NCBI RefSeq assembly: GCF_047425875.1
Contig: NZ_CP179727.1
Coordinates: forward strand, 434,001 to 498,000
Origin: Macrococcoides animalis
Lineage (GTDB): Bacteria > Bacillota > Bacilli > Staphylococcales > Staphylococcaceae
Direction: 5' to 3'
DNA length: 64,000 bases
Numbering within the stretch: the first letter of the stretch is position 1; each line of letters begins with the position of its first letter. The notes beneath the pieces were generated by a model. The model worked only from the letters and a program-made list of their open reading frames with translations. It did not search any database and was not told where the DNA came from. A program made the translations under genes and the position numbers. Shown here piece by piece: positions 36,141 to 44,166 of the stretch.

Positions 36141-37160
36141 CTACTTAATTTCGTCAAGCGATTCTATTACTTTTTTGAGGATATAAGTGAAAATAGCTTG
36201 ATTTTTTGGATATTGTCTAAAATTTATATACAACAATTTAGAATCTATGCTGTGTATATAGTGATTTTGTATGTTTTCTAAATCAGCATAATCTGAAAGT
36301 TCCGGTGGATTTGCATAATGATAATTTACTGCAAAATGTTCTGTAACGAGTTTAGAAAGAAAATGTGTACTGTTATGCTTTATTGTCAATGAGTGAGCCT
36401 TCTTACCTTCATAATTCGAATCATGTATGAGAACTGTTTGCATGCGATATTGCTTAGCATAGTGAAGGGCATCATAGCATATGTTATGATAGATATCCTT
36501 ATGCGTAATTATTTTTAAACCATTAAATGCAATACATTCTTGTGATGGTTGTTTTGATTCTTTATACTGTATGAATATCAAACCAACATTACTATTCTTT
36601 AAAGCACTAAGTAGTGCTTCATTAATATTATATTCATTAGCAATATACAAAAGTAATATATTCGATTTTTGAGGGATATATTCATACATGGCAACATCCT
36701 CAGCATTTACTAGACATAGCGTTCGATCAACAATATGTTGAGGTAATTGAAGGAGGTTACATGTTTTGCATTTATTGTCTTCCATATATTTTGTATCTAA
36801 CTTATTTTGTAATGCAGTTTCAAGTATCGTCACATGGTCTATATTTAAATATTTAAGAAGTAAATCAAGATGAATATCAAATGCCTTAATATTAATATGT
36901 GGTAACGTCATTTGACTTATTTGAATTGCTAAATTGATGACATCTTGTATATCTATATACTTCATATTCTTAACTGGTATAAATAGAAAGTTTGTAACAT
37001 CACTTTGGATAAAATATGGTTCTGTCTTATCTTGCAGTGGATATTGGGACTCTATAAAATTTTTATGCTTTGTAATTAATGATCTTATTTGACTCACTTG
37101 AGATGGTAAAAAACACACATAGAGTGTATCTATGTGTGTTTGTAATTGATTATTTTGCAT
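36141..37160 (-). CDS. Unknown 339-residue cytosolic protein in the leucyl aminopeptidase slot
   Basis: No family recognised. The protein has no signal or membrane helix, is rich in His, Asn and Lys, and has a CKTC pair at about 144-147. In Bacillus and S. aureus, as I recall, the gene between the yuiF and yuiB homologs encodes an M17 leucyl aminopeptidase. Its first 150 residues show a faint M17 N-domain pattern, but the metal-binding motifs (GKGxxxDSGG and NTDAEGRL) are absent. It may be a decayed relative or an unrelated replacement. AAAGGAG supports the start, the frame is intact over 1 kb, and it is in line with its neighbours, so the gene is real. Confidence 0.7.
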   Translation of the reverse strand: MQNNQLQTHIDTLYVCFLPSQVSQIRSLITKHKNFIESQYPLQDKTEPYFIQSDVTNFLFIPVKNMKYIDIQDVINLAIQISQMTLPHINIKAFDIHLDLLLKYLNIDHVTILETALQNKLDTKYMEDNKCKTCNLLQLPQHIVDRTLCLVNAEDVAMYEYIPQKSNILLLYIANEYNINEALLSALKNSNVGLIFIQYKESKQPSQECIAFNGLKIITHKDIYHNICYDALHYAKQYRMQTVLIHDSNYEGKKAHSLTIKHNSTHFLSKLVTEHFAVNYHYANPPELSDYADLENIQNHYIHSIDSKLLYINFRQYPKNQAIFTYILKKVIESLDEIK

Positions 37161-37173
37161 GTATTACGCTCCT

Positions 37174-37494
37174 TTAGAACATTGTATAACCACTTCTTCT
37201 TAAGTTACGAATAACAAACCCCGCTGCAACTGCACCGATCAAACCACCAGATAACATTATTATATCAGCTGGTAATAAGTGCGTTAATCCTATCCAAAGT
37301 TTATTAAATGCAAATGTGGGTTTTAATAAATAATCTGCTGTAGATATTTTATCAACAATTGCAAATACAACTAGTGGATATAAAGCTGTCATAATCCAAG
37401 TTGATTTAAGTAGCATATTTAAAATAAATGCTATCCCGAAAAATAAAACAAAAAATAATAATGTTGAAATTATCAACTGTACTAATGCCGTCAA
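37174..37494 (-). CDS. YuiB-like membrane protein
   Basis: 106 residues starting from TTG with GGAGGG about 7 bases upstream. It has three or four helices, with KSTWIMTALYPLVVFAIVD in the second and LLPADIIMLSGGLIGAVAAG near the end; size and position match Bacillus YuiB, of unknown function. It lies 13 bases ahead of the 339-residue gene and 11 bases after the NUDIX gene. Confidence 0.75.
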   Translation of the reverse strand: MTALVQLIISTLLFFVLFFGIAFILNMLLKSTWIMTALYPLVVFAIVDKISTADYLLKPTFAFNKLWIGLTHLLPADIIMLSGGLIGAVAAGFVIRNLRRSGYTMF

Positions 37495-37505
37495 AAAATA
37501 CCCTC

Positions 37506-37985
37506 CTATGAAAATAAATGATAATGTGTATAGTTAAATTGTGCACCTGGTGATTGGGTACTCGTTAAAGTAATGGTTTCTGATAAGTCTTCGATTAAAT
37601 GGTGTATCATCGGAGATACTTTATTGTCTTGTAATATATCATTAGGTTTTCGCCAAGCAACTTGCTCTATTTCATGATTTGGTAATTGCACAGTGATTAT
37701 CGTATCTTTAGGATGAATAAGAAATAAAATCATGTTGTCAGAGATCACTTCTTTAATTACCCCTGTCCTTAGCCCGATTACTCCTTTGACTACTCCTTCA
37801 ATCCCAGTTTCTTCGTATAATTCACGTAGAACAGCTTGATCTGCTGTTTCACCATTGTTTACAAAACCTGCAGGCGTACTCCACATGCCGCGCATTCCAC
37901 TATATTGTTTCTTTAATAATAGCCATTCGCCTTCCTCATTAATAACAACAGCATTAACACCTAACCATACTTTATCTCTCGTCAT
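37506..37985 (-). CDS. NUDIX hydrolase
   Basis: 159 residues from the ATG at 37985, which has AGGAG 6 bases upstream; the longer frame would run back into the ndh terminator. The NUDIX box is GFVNNGETADQAVLRELYEETG with the REL-EE core (printed here with one residue beyond the box left out: G-x5-E-x7-REL-x-EE). It should hydrolyse a nucleoside diphosphate derivative; the substrate is not predictable. It opens a probable operon with yuiB, the 339-residue gene and the YuiF-like transporter. Confidence 0.85.
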   Translation of the reverse strand: MTRDKVWLGVNAVVINEEGEWLLLKKQYSGMRGMWSTPAGFVNNGETADQAVLRELYEETGIEGVVKGVIGLRTGVIKEVISDNMILFLIHPKDTIITVQLPNHEIEQVAWRKPNDILQDNKVSPMIHHLIEDLSETITLTSTQSPGAQFNYTHYHLFS

Positions 37986-38003
37986 AATAATCTCCTCAGT
38001 TAC

Positions 38004-38045
38004 AAAAAAAGTGAGGAAGGCAATTTTTATGCCTCTCTCACTTTT
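38004..38045 (-). terminator. Terminator after ndh
   Basis: GTGAG-GA-AGGCA pairs with TGCCT-CT-CTCAC, with a 2-base internal bulge; on the minus strand seven T residues follow. Confidence 0.85.
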
Positions 38046-38068
38046 CAGCATTTAATATTGAGCCAATA

Positions 38069-39271
38069 TTAAAATTTACCTTTTTTGTATGCAACACCAG
38101 CGCCACCCATTTTAAATAACGCACGTGTATCAATTAATTTTTTCATGAACGCAGCTTTTTTACCAGTGATTTCTTTACCGAATACAACTCCAACGCCATC
38201 ATGATCACCTAAAGAACATACCGTTCCTTTGTCATCATATGCAAACGCTGATAATTTCTCACCGTTTAATAATTTTTGGATTGCAGCAGCAGTAAATTCA
38301 CCTTGTTGCATAGCAATTTGAGCAGTTGTTGGTAAAGGACGTTCTCCGCTCATTACTGCAGAACAATCACCGATTACAAAAATATCATCATAACCTTCAA
38401 TACGTAAATCCTCACGCACTACGATTCGACCACGTTTTACACCGTCGAATGATTCTTCCATTAATTTAGAACCACGCACACCTGCAGCCCAAATAACAGT
38501 ATTAGCGAATAATTGTTCTTCTTGCTCATTCACTTTCACGACGAAACCATTTTCGTTTGCAGCTACGATTGGTGTAGCAATTTTAAATTCAACACCACGT
38601 TTTTCTAAGTAGTTCATTACATATTTCACTAAATCTTCAGAGAACATAGGAAGCATTTTTGGTGCTGCCTCTACACATGTTAATCTAACCTTTGATTGAT
38701 CGATATTGTATTCTTTACATAACGCAGGTACTTTTTCTACTAGCTCCCCTAATAATTCAATACCAGTAAATCCAGCGCCTCCTACTAATATCGCTATATC
38801 TTTTTCGTCTTTATCTACACTATTTGCATAGTTAGCAAATCGTTCCTCAATATGAGCTGCAATACGACGTGCAGTGTTAATATTTTCGATTTGGAATGCA
38901 TGTTCTTTCATTCCAGCAATTCCAAACGTTTCAGATTCAAAACCTAAAGCAACAACTAATATATCAAATTTATATGTACTGTTAGTTGTTTCAACCGTTT
39001 TTTCATCTTTATTGATTTTCGTTACTTCATCTACAACGAAATCAACTTTAGAATGATTTATAACACTTGCGATTGGATATAAACAATCTTGGTATTCACG
39101 TGTACCTGCTGAAGCTTCATGTAACCAAGTTGCTTCATAGTGATATTCATTTTTGTTGATTAATGTAATATCGCAATCTTGTGAAGAAACTAACTTTTGT
39201 AATTTAGTTACTGTTTGTAGACCAGCATAACCTCCACCTAATACAACTACCTTTTTTCTTTCAAATCCCAT
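38069..39271 (-). CDS. ndh: Type II NADH dehydrogenase
   Basis: 400 residues. VVVLGGGYAGLQTVTKL (8-24) binds FAD, ILVGGAGFTGIELLGEL (about 159-175) binds NADH, and VIWAAGVRGSKL with FVIGDCSAV follow. QIAMQQGEF contains the quinone-site AQxAxQ-like pattern. The C-terminal helix region attaches it to the membrane, where it passes electrons from NADH to menaquinone without pumping. A Rex-like operator sits about 70 bases upstream of the ATG. S. aureus has the same gene in the same neighbourhood. Confidence 0.95.
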   Translation of the reverse strand: MGFERKKVVVLGGGYAGLQTVTKLQKLVSSQDCDITLINKNEYHYEATWLHEASAGTREYQDCLYPIASVINHSKVDFVVDEVTKINKDEKTVETTNSTYKFDILVVALGFESETFGIAGMKEHAFQIENINTARRIAAHIEERFANYANSVDKDEKDIAILVGGAGFTGIELLGELVEKVPALCKEYNIDQSKVRLTCVEAAPKMLPMFSEDLVKYVMNYLEKRGVEFKIATPIVAANENGFVVKVNEQEEQLFANTVIWAAGVRGSKLMEESFDGVKRGRIVVREDLRIEGYDDIFVIGDCSAVMSGERPLPTTAQIAMQQGEFTAAAIQKLLNGEKLSAFAYDDKGTVCSLGDHDGVGVVFGKEITGKKAAFMKKLIDTRALFKMGGAGVAYKKGKF

Positions 39272-39330
39272 TTGTATTCACCCATTCTCAATAAATTTTT
39301 AGTTATTTTAATATGATTTCAATTTATAAA

Positions 39331-39348
39331 ATGTGATTTTTGTCACAA
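39331..39348. promoter_or_regulatory. Rex-like operator upstream of ndh
   Basis: On the minus strand TTGTGA-CAAAAA-TCACAT matches the Rex half-sites TTGTGA and TCACAA with the standard 6-base centre; only the last base differs. It lies 60-77 bases upstream of the ndh ATG, in the promoter region. Confidence 0.65.
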
Positions 39349-39421
39349 AGTTATTTTTGAATATTCCAATTTATATATTAAAACTTTTAAAGCATAAATA
39401 CAAGCGAATTATAATTATTTA

Positions 39422-39781
39422 TTAACAGTTTTCGGGTGTTCCAGCAACTTCTTTTGTTCTAAATGAACTTCCACATCCACAAGAGGCAATTGCATTCGGA
39501 TTTTCAATCGCAAATCCTCCACCCATTAATGATTGCTTAAAGTCAACTGTTGTACCATTTAATATTGGTGCATCTGCTTTATCAACAAGTACTTTCACAC
39601 CGTAATAATCTATTACTTCATCATTTTCTCCAGCTGATTCTTCAGCACTCATACCATAAGATAGTCCTGTACATCCTCCACCTTTAACAGAAATGCGTAG
39701 GAAACCTTCTGGTAAACCGTTCTGCTCCATCATTGCTTTTACTTCATAAGCTGCTGCTTCAGTTAAAATTACTGTAGACAT
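39422..39781 (-). CDS. HesB/IscA-family Fe-S protein (SufA-like)
   Basis: 119 residues from the ATG at 39781 with GGAGG 7 bases upstream. The A-type carrier cysteines are visible in GGGCTGLSYGM and in CGCGSSF. Such proteins transfer iron-sulfur clusters to client enzymes. A suf operon and nfu are in the same window, but this copy is separate from both. It follows yuzB by 9-12 bases and forms a small operon with it. Confidence 0.9.
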   Translation of the reverse strand: MSTVILTEAAAYEVKAMMEQNGLPEGFLRISVKGGGCTGLSYGMSAEESAGENDEVIDYYGVKVLVDKADAPILNGTTVDFKQSLMGGGFAIENPNAIASCGCGSSFRTKEVAGTPENC

Positions 39782-39793
39782 CAATATTCCTCC

Positions 39794-40030
39794 TTAAAAA
39801 ATCCATGTTTCTTCAATATGTTGATATATATTTTGTTTTAGTAAGTCAGGTGTATCTCCTGTAACGATATCACCATTAACCAGTGCATACAGACTCTCAC
39901 TACACTGGCCACAATATGTTAAACAACCGTAATCTAAGACATCAATATTTGGATCGTTAGATAATTCGTCAAAAACACTTTGACTACCCTTGGCTAAATT
40001 TGAAATACAAAACTCCACAATAGGATTCAT
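39794..40030 (-). CDS. YuzB family protein (DUF1450)
   Basis: 78 residues. MNPIVEFCISNLAKGSQ opens the protein and GCLTYCGQCSESLYALVNG carries a C-x4-C-x2-C cluster that could bind metal or act as a thiol pair. This matches the YuzB/DUF1450 family of unknown function, usually found near NDH-2-like genes and Nfu, as here. Confidence 0.8.
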   Translation of the reverse strand: MNPIVEFCISNLAKGSQSVFDELSNDPNIDVLDYGCLTYCGQCSESLYALVNGDIVTGDTPDLLKQNIYQHIEETWIF

Positions 40031-40188
40031 TTACATCTTCCTTATATAAGATAACTTTTACTTATCATATTCTATCAGCATTTATTATCGATTGAATTGT
40101 ATAATCGCTATAATTTAATGTTAATCTATATTATAATTTAGATTGAACAAAAACAATAGAACTTTGACTTACAAAGGGGATTATTACA

Positions 40189-41253
40189 ATGAAAAATTTA
40201 GTATTGCTTGGTGGAGGATACGGTAATATGCGTATTATGCAAAAACTTTTGCCTAATACATTACCAGCAGAATATAATATCACGTTAATTGATAAGATTC
40301 CATTTCATGGTTTAAAGACAGAGTTTTATGCTTTAGCAGCTGGAACTGAATCGGATAAGGATGTTCGTGTAGAATTTCCACAGGATAAACGTTTAAATAT
40401 CGTTTATGGAGAAGTTACACAAATAGATTTAGAAAAGCAAATCGTGACCATTGGTGAAAATCATGTTGATTATGATGAACTAATAATTGGTCTTGGTTGT
40501 GAAGATAAATATCATAATGTACCTGGTGCTGAAGAATATACATACAGTATTCAAACAATGACTAAGGCACGTAAGACATATCAAGCGATTGCTGACTTAC
40601 CATCTGGTGCTACAGTGGGGATTGTAGGGGCTGGATTAAGTGGTATTGAGCTAGCAAGTGAATTACGTGAATCAAGAAAAGATTTAAACATTCAACTATT
40701 TGACCGTGGTGAACGTATTTTACCAGCATTCCCAGAGAAATTAAGTAACTATGTTAAAAAATGGTTTGATAAGAATGATGTAGAAGTGATTCCGAATTCA
40801 AACGTCGTTAAAGTTGAACCCGGTGTACTCTATAATAATGAAGATTCTCATAATGTAGATATTTGCGTTTGGACTGCAGGAATCCAACCTGTTGAGATTG
40901 TACGTAATTTGCCTGTTGAACTTGGTGACGGTAATCGCATCAAACTCAATCAATATCACCAAATTCCAACACACCCGAATGTCTATGTCGTTGGAGACTG
41001 TGCATCTTTGCCTCATGCGCCAAGTGCACAATTAGCTGAAGTACAAGCAGAACAAATCATTGACGTAATGAAGATGATTTGGACGGAAAAAGAATTACCA
41101 GAAACAATGCCAGAATTGAAATTACAAGGCTTCATGGGTTCTTTGGGAGAGAAAGAAGGATTTGCTTTCCTTTTAGATAAAACTGTGACTGGGCGATTAG
41201 CTCGATTAATGAAGTCGGGCGTACTGTGGTTATATAAATACCATAATGGTTAA
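40189..41253 (+). CDS. NDH-2-like NAD(P)/FAD oxidoreductase (YutJ/NdhC type)
   Basis: 354 residues, clearly diverged from ndh. LVLLGGGYGNMRIMQKLLP binds FAD, TVGIVGAGLSGIELASELRE binds NAD(P), and VCVWTAGIQPV-like ICVWTAGIQPV and VYVVGDCASLPHAPSAQLAEVQA follow. It matches YutJ and the second NDH-2-like protein of staphylococci. Whether it reduces menaquinone is not certain. AAGGGGA precedes the ATG; the gene is divergent from yuzB-sufA. Confidence 0.88.
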   Translation: MKNLVLLGGGYGNMRIMQKLLPNTLPAEYNITLIDKIPFHGLKTEFYALAAGTESDKDVRVEFPQDKRLNIVYGEVTQIDLEKQIVTIGENHVDYDELIIGLGCEDKYHNVPGAEEYTYSIQTMTKARKTYQAIADLPSGATVGIVGAGLSGIELASELRESRKDLNIQLFDRGERILPAFPEKLSNYVKKWFDKNDVEVIPNSNVVKVEPGVLYNNEDSHNVDICVWTAGIQPVEIVRNLPVELGDGNRIKLNQYHQIPTHPNVYVVGDCASLPHAPSAQLAEVQAEQIIDVMKMIWTEKELPETMPELKLQGFMGSLGEKEGFAFLLDKTVTGRLARLMKSGVLWLYKYHNG

Positions 41254-41267
41254 ATGAATGAATTGGA

Positions 41268-41312
41268 TAAACAATAAAACGATTAGGGAATCCCTAATCG
41301 TTTTATTGTTTA
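41268..41312. terminator. Bidirectional terminator with 22-pair stem
   Basis: 41268-41289 and 41291-41312 are perfect reverse complements around a single A. The stem holds the stop codon of the convergent yuzD gene (41303-41305). Confidence 0.88.
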
Positions 41313-41614
41313 TAATGAGCCTCAACAAATTTTGTGACTTGTGGCAATTGGATGTATCCATCAGCCACAATCTCATCATCCATTGTAATTAAAGGGTAGA
41401 ATAATTCATCGTTGTTGATTTGCTCAATTATATTCTCGTCGTGATCCGTTAAATTTTCTGACTTGTTAATATCAATATAATTATAGTTAAATTGTAAATC
41501 AGGAAACTTGCGGTCTAGATTTGGTTGAACCCAGTCATAAATATCTTTTGAAGTTGGCGCATTGACACAACTTGCACACACAACATCTGCACCGTAAATG
41601 ATAACATTTATCAT
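41303..41614 (-). CDS. YuzD family thioredoxin-like protein (DUF1462)
   Basis: 103 residues. The N-terminal strand is followed by GADVVCASCVNAPTSKDIYDW, a CxxC at about 13-16 in thioredoxin-like position, then PLITMDDEIVADGYIQLPQV. This is the YuzD pattern. A redox role is suggested by the cysteines and by the company of NDH-2-like genes and Nfu. The divergent nfu gene lies 100 bases away. Confidence 0.8.
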   Translation of the reverse strand: MINVIIYGADVVCASCVNAPTSKDIYDWVQPNLDRKFPDLQFNYNYIDINKSENLTDHDENIIEQINNDELFYPLITMDDEIVADGYIQLPQVTKFVEAHYKQ

Positions 41615-41713
41615 TTATAATACATCCCCCTTTAAACTATCAAATTTATATGCTATATTGATTATACTAAAAAAGTTAGAGTAAACCACTACATTTACTC
41701 GAAAGGAGTTATT

Positions 41714-41956
41714 ATGACCACTGAACAACAAACAATGTTTGATGCTGTTAATGAAGTATTAGAAAAATTACGCCCATTCTTACTTAGAGATGGTGGCGAT
41801 TGTGAATTAGTAGATGTTGAAGACGGAATCGTAAAACTTCGCCTTTTAGGTGCATGTGGAACTTGCCCATCATCAACAATTACTTTAAAAGCTGGTATTG
41901 AACGCGCATTACTTGAAGAAGTACCAGGTGTTGTTGAAGTAGAACAAGTATTTTAA
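41714..41956 (+). CDS. nfu: Nfu-type Fe-S cluster scaffold (YutI)
   Basis: 80 residues consisting of one NifU C-terminal domain: LRPFLLRDGGDCELVDVE, then LLGACGTCPSSTITLKAGIE with the CxxC that holds a [4Fe-4S] cluster between two subunits. It should hand clusters on to enzymes such as LipA, BioB and AddB, all encoded nearby. AAAGGAG lies upstream; a strong terminator follows. Confidence 0.93.
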   Translation: MTTEQQTMFDAVNEVLEKLRPFLLRDGGDCELVDVEDGIVKLRLLGACGTCPSSTITLKAGIERALLEEVPGVVEVEQVF

Positions 41957-41966
41957 TGATGCTTTG

Positions 41967-41992
41967 AGCCGAGACTGACGTCTCGGCTTTTT
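41967..41992 (+). terminator. Terminator after nfu
   Basis: GCCGAGAC (41968-41975) pairs with GTCTCGGC (41980-41987), loop TGAC, followed by TTTTTATTTT. Confidence 0.93.
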
Positions 41993-42004
41993 ATTTTGCT
42001 TGAA

Positions 42005-42103
42005 TTAACGGTATTTCACTTTTTCGTCTATCGATTCCGCTAATTCGTCTATTAGTAATCCATCACTAGCCAAATAATCATGACCAGCTACTAATTCCCT
42101 TTC
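42005..42103 (-). pseudogene. Short protein-like relic between nfu and bioB
   Basis: On the minus strand a 32-codon open stretch ending in TAA at 42005 reads ERELVAGHDYLASDG and LLIDELAESIDEK, with protein-like composition. It has no start codon and is preceded directly by TGA (42104-42106). It looks like the C-terminal end of a lost gene. I do not recognise the family. Confidence 0.3.
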
Positions 42104-42110
42104 TCATCAA

Positions 42111-42141
42111 TTGTTAACCTATGATATAATTTGGTTAACTA
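42111..42141. promoter_or_regulatory. BirA-type operator overlapping the bioB promoter
   Basis: TTGTTAACC (42111-42119) and GGTTAACTA (42133-42141) are inverted copies, 8 of 9 matching, around 13 bases. The centre holds an extended -10 box, TGATATAAT (42122-42130); TTCTCA at 42101-42106 is a possible -35. Half-sites of this form are typical of biotin-repressor operators in Firmicutes. Confidence 0.75.
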
Positions 42142-42161
42142 ATTATTAGGAGGAACTGATA

Positions 42162-43175
42162 ATGAATTATGCTGAACGTGTTATTAACGGTTATACTTTA
42201 ACGAAAGAAGAAGCACTTCAAGTCTTACATACACCTGATCATCAAGTATTATCTCTACTGAACGATGCGTATCAAGTGCGTTATCATTACTATCAAAACA
42301 AAGTTAAACTGAACATGATTTTAAATGCTAAGAGTGGTTTATGCGCAGAGGACTGTGGTTATTGTGGTCAGTCTATTAAAGTCGATAAAAATAAGACGGG
42401 ATGTACGCCATACGCTTTAGTTGATGAAGATGAAATTATTCAAGGTGCTACTAGTGCAGTTGAAAATAAAGTCGGTACGTATTGCATTGTAATGAGTGGT
42501 AGAAAGCCTACTAATCGTGAAGTTAATCGCGTAACAAACGCAGTTGAAACGATTAAAGCAAACCATCCACATCTTAAGATTTGCGCTTGTCTTGGCTTAA
42601 CGAACGATACGCAGGCGAAGCAATTGAAAGCTTCGGGTGTAGATCGGTATAATCATAATTTAAATACAAGCGAAAGATATCACGAAGAAGTCGTTTCTAC
42701 TCATACATATGAGGACCGAGTAAATACAGTAGAAATTATGAAAGCCAATAATATTTCACCATGCTCGGGTGTTATCTGTGGCATGGGAGAAACCGATGAA
42801 GATATCGTAGACATGGCGTTCGCATTAAAAGCAATTGATGCAGATTCTATCCCAGTCAATTTCCTACATGCAATTAAGGGTACAAAATTTGAAGAGAAAG
42901 ATGAACTTACACCGAACAAGTGTATAAAGATATTATCATTATTTCGACTGATCAACCCAACAAAAGAAATTCGCGTTTCGGGTGGTCGTGAAGTTAATCT
43001 TCGTTCACTACAACCGATGGCTTTATATGTTGCTAACTCAATTTTTGTTGGAGATTATTTAGTTACAGAAGGTCAACCCAATCAAGAAGATTACAAAATT
43101 ATTGCAGATTTAGGTTTCGAAATTGAAACCAATGCGTTCGAACAATCGCACGACAAATTAGAATATCTTGTATAA
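42162..43175 (+). CDS. bioB: Biotin synthase
   Basis: 337 residues, radical SAM. AKSGLCAEDCGYCGQS contains the CxxxCxxC for the SAM cluster, and GVDRYNHNLNTS, CSGVICGMGET and VSGGREVNLRSLQ are BioB segments with the ligands of the auxiliary [2Fe-2S]. It inserts sulfur into dethiobiotin. AGGAGG lies 8 bases upstream. No other biotin gene is close, so the host either has the rest elsewhere or converts imported dethiobiotin. The lone gene under a BirA-type operator is noted in the findings. Confidence 0.95.
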   Translation: MNYAERVINGYTLTKEEALQVLHTPDHQVLSLLNDAYQVRYHYYQNKVKLNMILNAKSGLCAEDCGYCGQSIKVDKNKTGCTPYALVDEDEIIQGATSAVENKVGTYCIVMSGRKPTNREVNRVTNAVETIKANHPHLKICACLGLTNDTQAKQLKASGVDRYNHNLNTSERYHEEVVSTHTYEDRVNTVEIMKANNISPCSGVICGMGETDEDIVDMAFALKAIDADSIPVNFLHAIKGTKFEEKDELTPNKCIKILSLFRLINPTKEIRVSGGREVNLRSLQPMALYVANSIFVGDYLVTEGQPNQEDYKIIADLGFEIETNAFEQSHDKLEYLV

Positions 43176-43215
43176 AAAAGGAATTGACGATAAAAAAATC
43201 GTCAATTCCTTTTAT
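43176..43215. terminator. Bidirectional terminator bioB / hydroxyacid dehydrogenase
   Basis: GGAATTGACGAT pairs with ATCGTCAATTCC around six A residues; T-rich on both outgoing sides. Confidence 0.9.
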
Positions 43216-44165
43216 TTTACTTCACTGACTGGTGTCTTATCTTGTGCAATTAATTTAGCATTTTGAATACATAAATCAATCATCGCATCACGTGTTTCTA
43301 CTGTTGCACTTCCAATGTGTGGTAAAACAGTAATACGATTTTCCTTCAAGAATGGATGATCACTACCTACAGGTTCATTATTTAATACATCAACCCCAGC
43401 CGCATAAATTGATCCACTTTGAATCGCTGTTAGTAAGTCCTCTTCAATAACATGACCACCGCGTCCGATATTAATAAATATCGCACTTGTCTTCATCTTA
43501 TCAAATGCATCCTTATCGAATATGCCTTTTGTTTCTTCTGTAAGTGGTGCTGTACAAACGATATAGTCACTTGTCTCCAGTAATTCATCCATAGACACAT
43601 AGTCCGCATTGATTTCTGCAGCACTTTTACTTTCACTTCGATTATGATATTGAATATGCATATTTAAAGATTTACAGCGCTTTGCTAGTGCTAATCCTAT
43701 ACTTCCCATTCCAAAAATACCGACTGTTTTCCCGTAAACATCATTTCCCGCTAGTAAATAAGGAGACCACCCAATCCAGTTCCCTTCTTTGACTAAATCA
43801 CTTGCTTCTACTATTCTTCTTGCAGTCACTAACATTAACGTAAATCCAAGTTCAGCAGTTGTTTCAGTTAATACATCTGGCGTATTACATACAACTATTC
43901 CTTTTTCTCGTGCATAATTGATATCGATATTATCATACCCAACTGCTAAATTAATAATCGCTCTTAAATTCGGATTAGTATCCATAAATGCTTTATCCAT
44001 TTCGTCACTTAACATCGATATAATAATATCTTTGTCTTTAGCTGCTTCAAGCAAATCTTCCCTAGGCATTGGTTTAATTGTCTCATGATACATTTCAACT
44101 TCAGCAACAGACTTTAAATCTTGTACGAAATGATCCGGAATTCTTCTCGTTATTAATATTTTCAT
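43212..44165 (-). CDS. D-2-hydroxyacid dehydrogenase (GyaR-like)
   Basis: 317 residues. The Rossmann motif GMGSIGLALAKR (about 149-160) follows KTVGIFG; INIGRGGHVIEEDLLTAI holds the Arg and LPHIGSATVETRD the catalytic His, with the Glu in LNNEPV. It probably reduces glyoxylate, hydroxypyruvate or a similar 2-oxo acid with NAD(P)H. It starts one base after the NagD-like gene and ends a three-gene operon (yutE, nagD-like, this gene). Confidence 0.9.
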   Translation of the reverse strand: MKILITRRIPDHFVQDLKSVAEVEMYHETIKPMPREDLLEAAKDKDIIISMLSDEMDKAFMDTNPNLRAIINLAVGYDNIDINYAREKGIVVCNTPDVLTETTAELGFTLMLVTARRIVEASDLVKEGNWIGWSPYLLAGNDVYGKTVGIFGMGSIGLALAKRCKSLNMHIQYHNRSESKSAAEINADYVSMDELLETSDYIVCTAPLTEETKGIFDKDAFDKMKTSAIFINIGRGGHVIEEDLLTAIQSGSIYAAGVDVLNNEPVGSDHPFLKENRITVLPHIGSATVETRDAMIDLCIQNAKLIAQDKTPVSEVK

Positions 44166-44166
44166 A

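Noticed and set aside
36141..37160. Resemblance of the middle of the 339-residue protein to isocitrate or isopropylmalate dehydrogenase
   Set aside because: Only general hydrophobic spacing is similar; none of the substrate or metal residues of that family can be placed.
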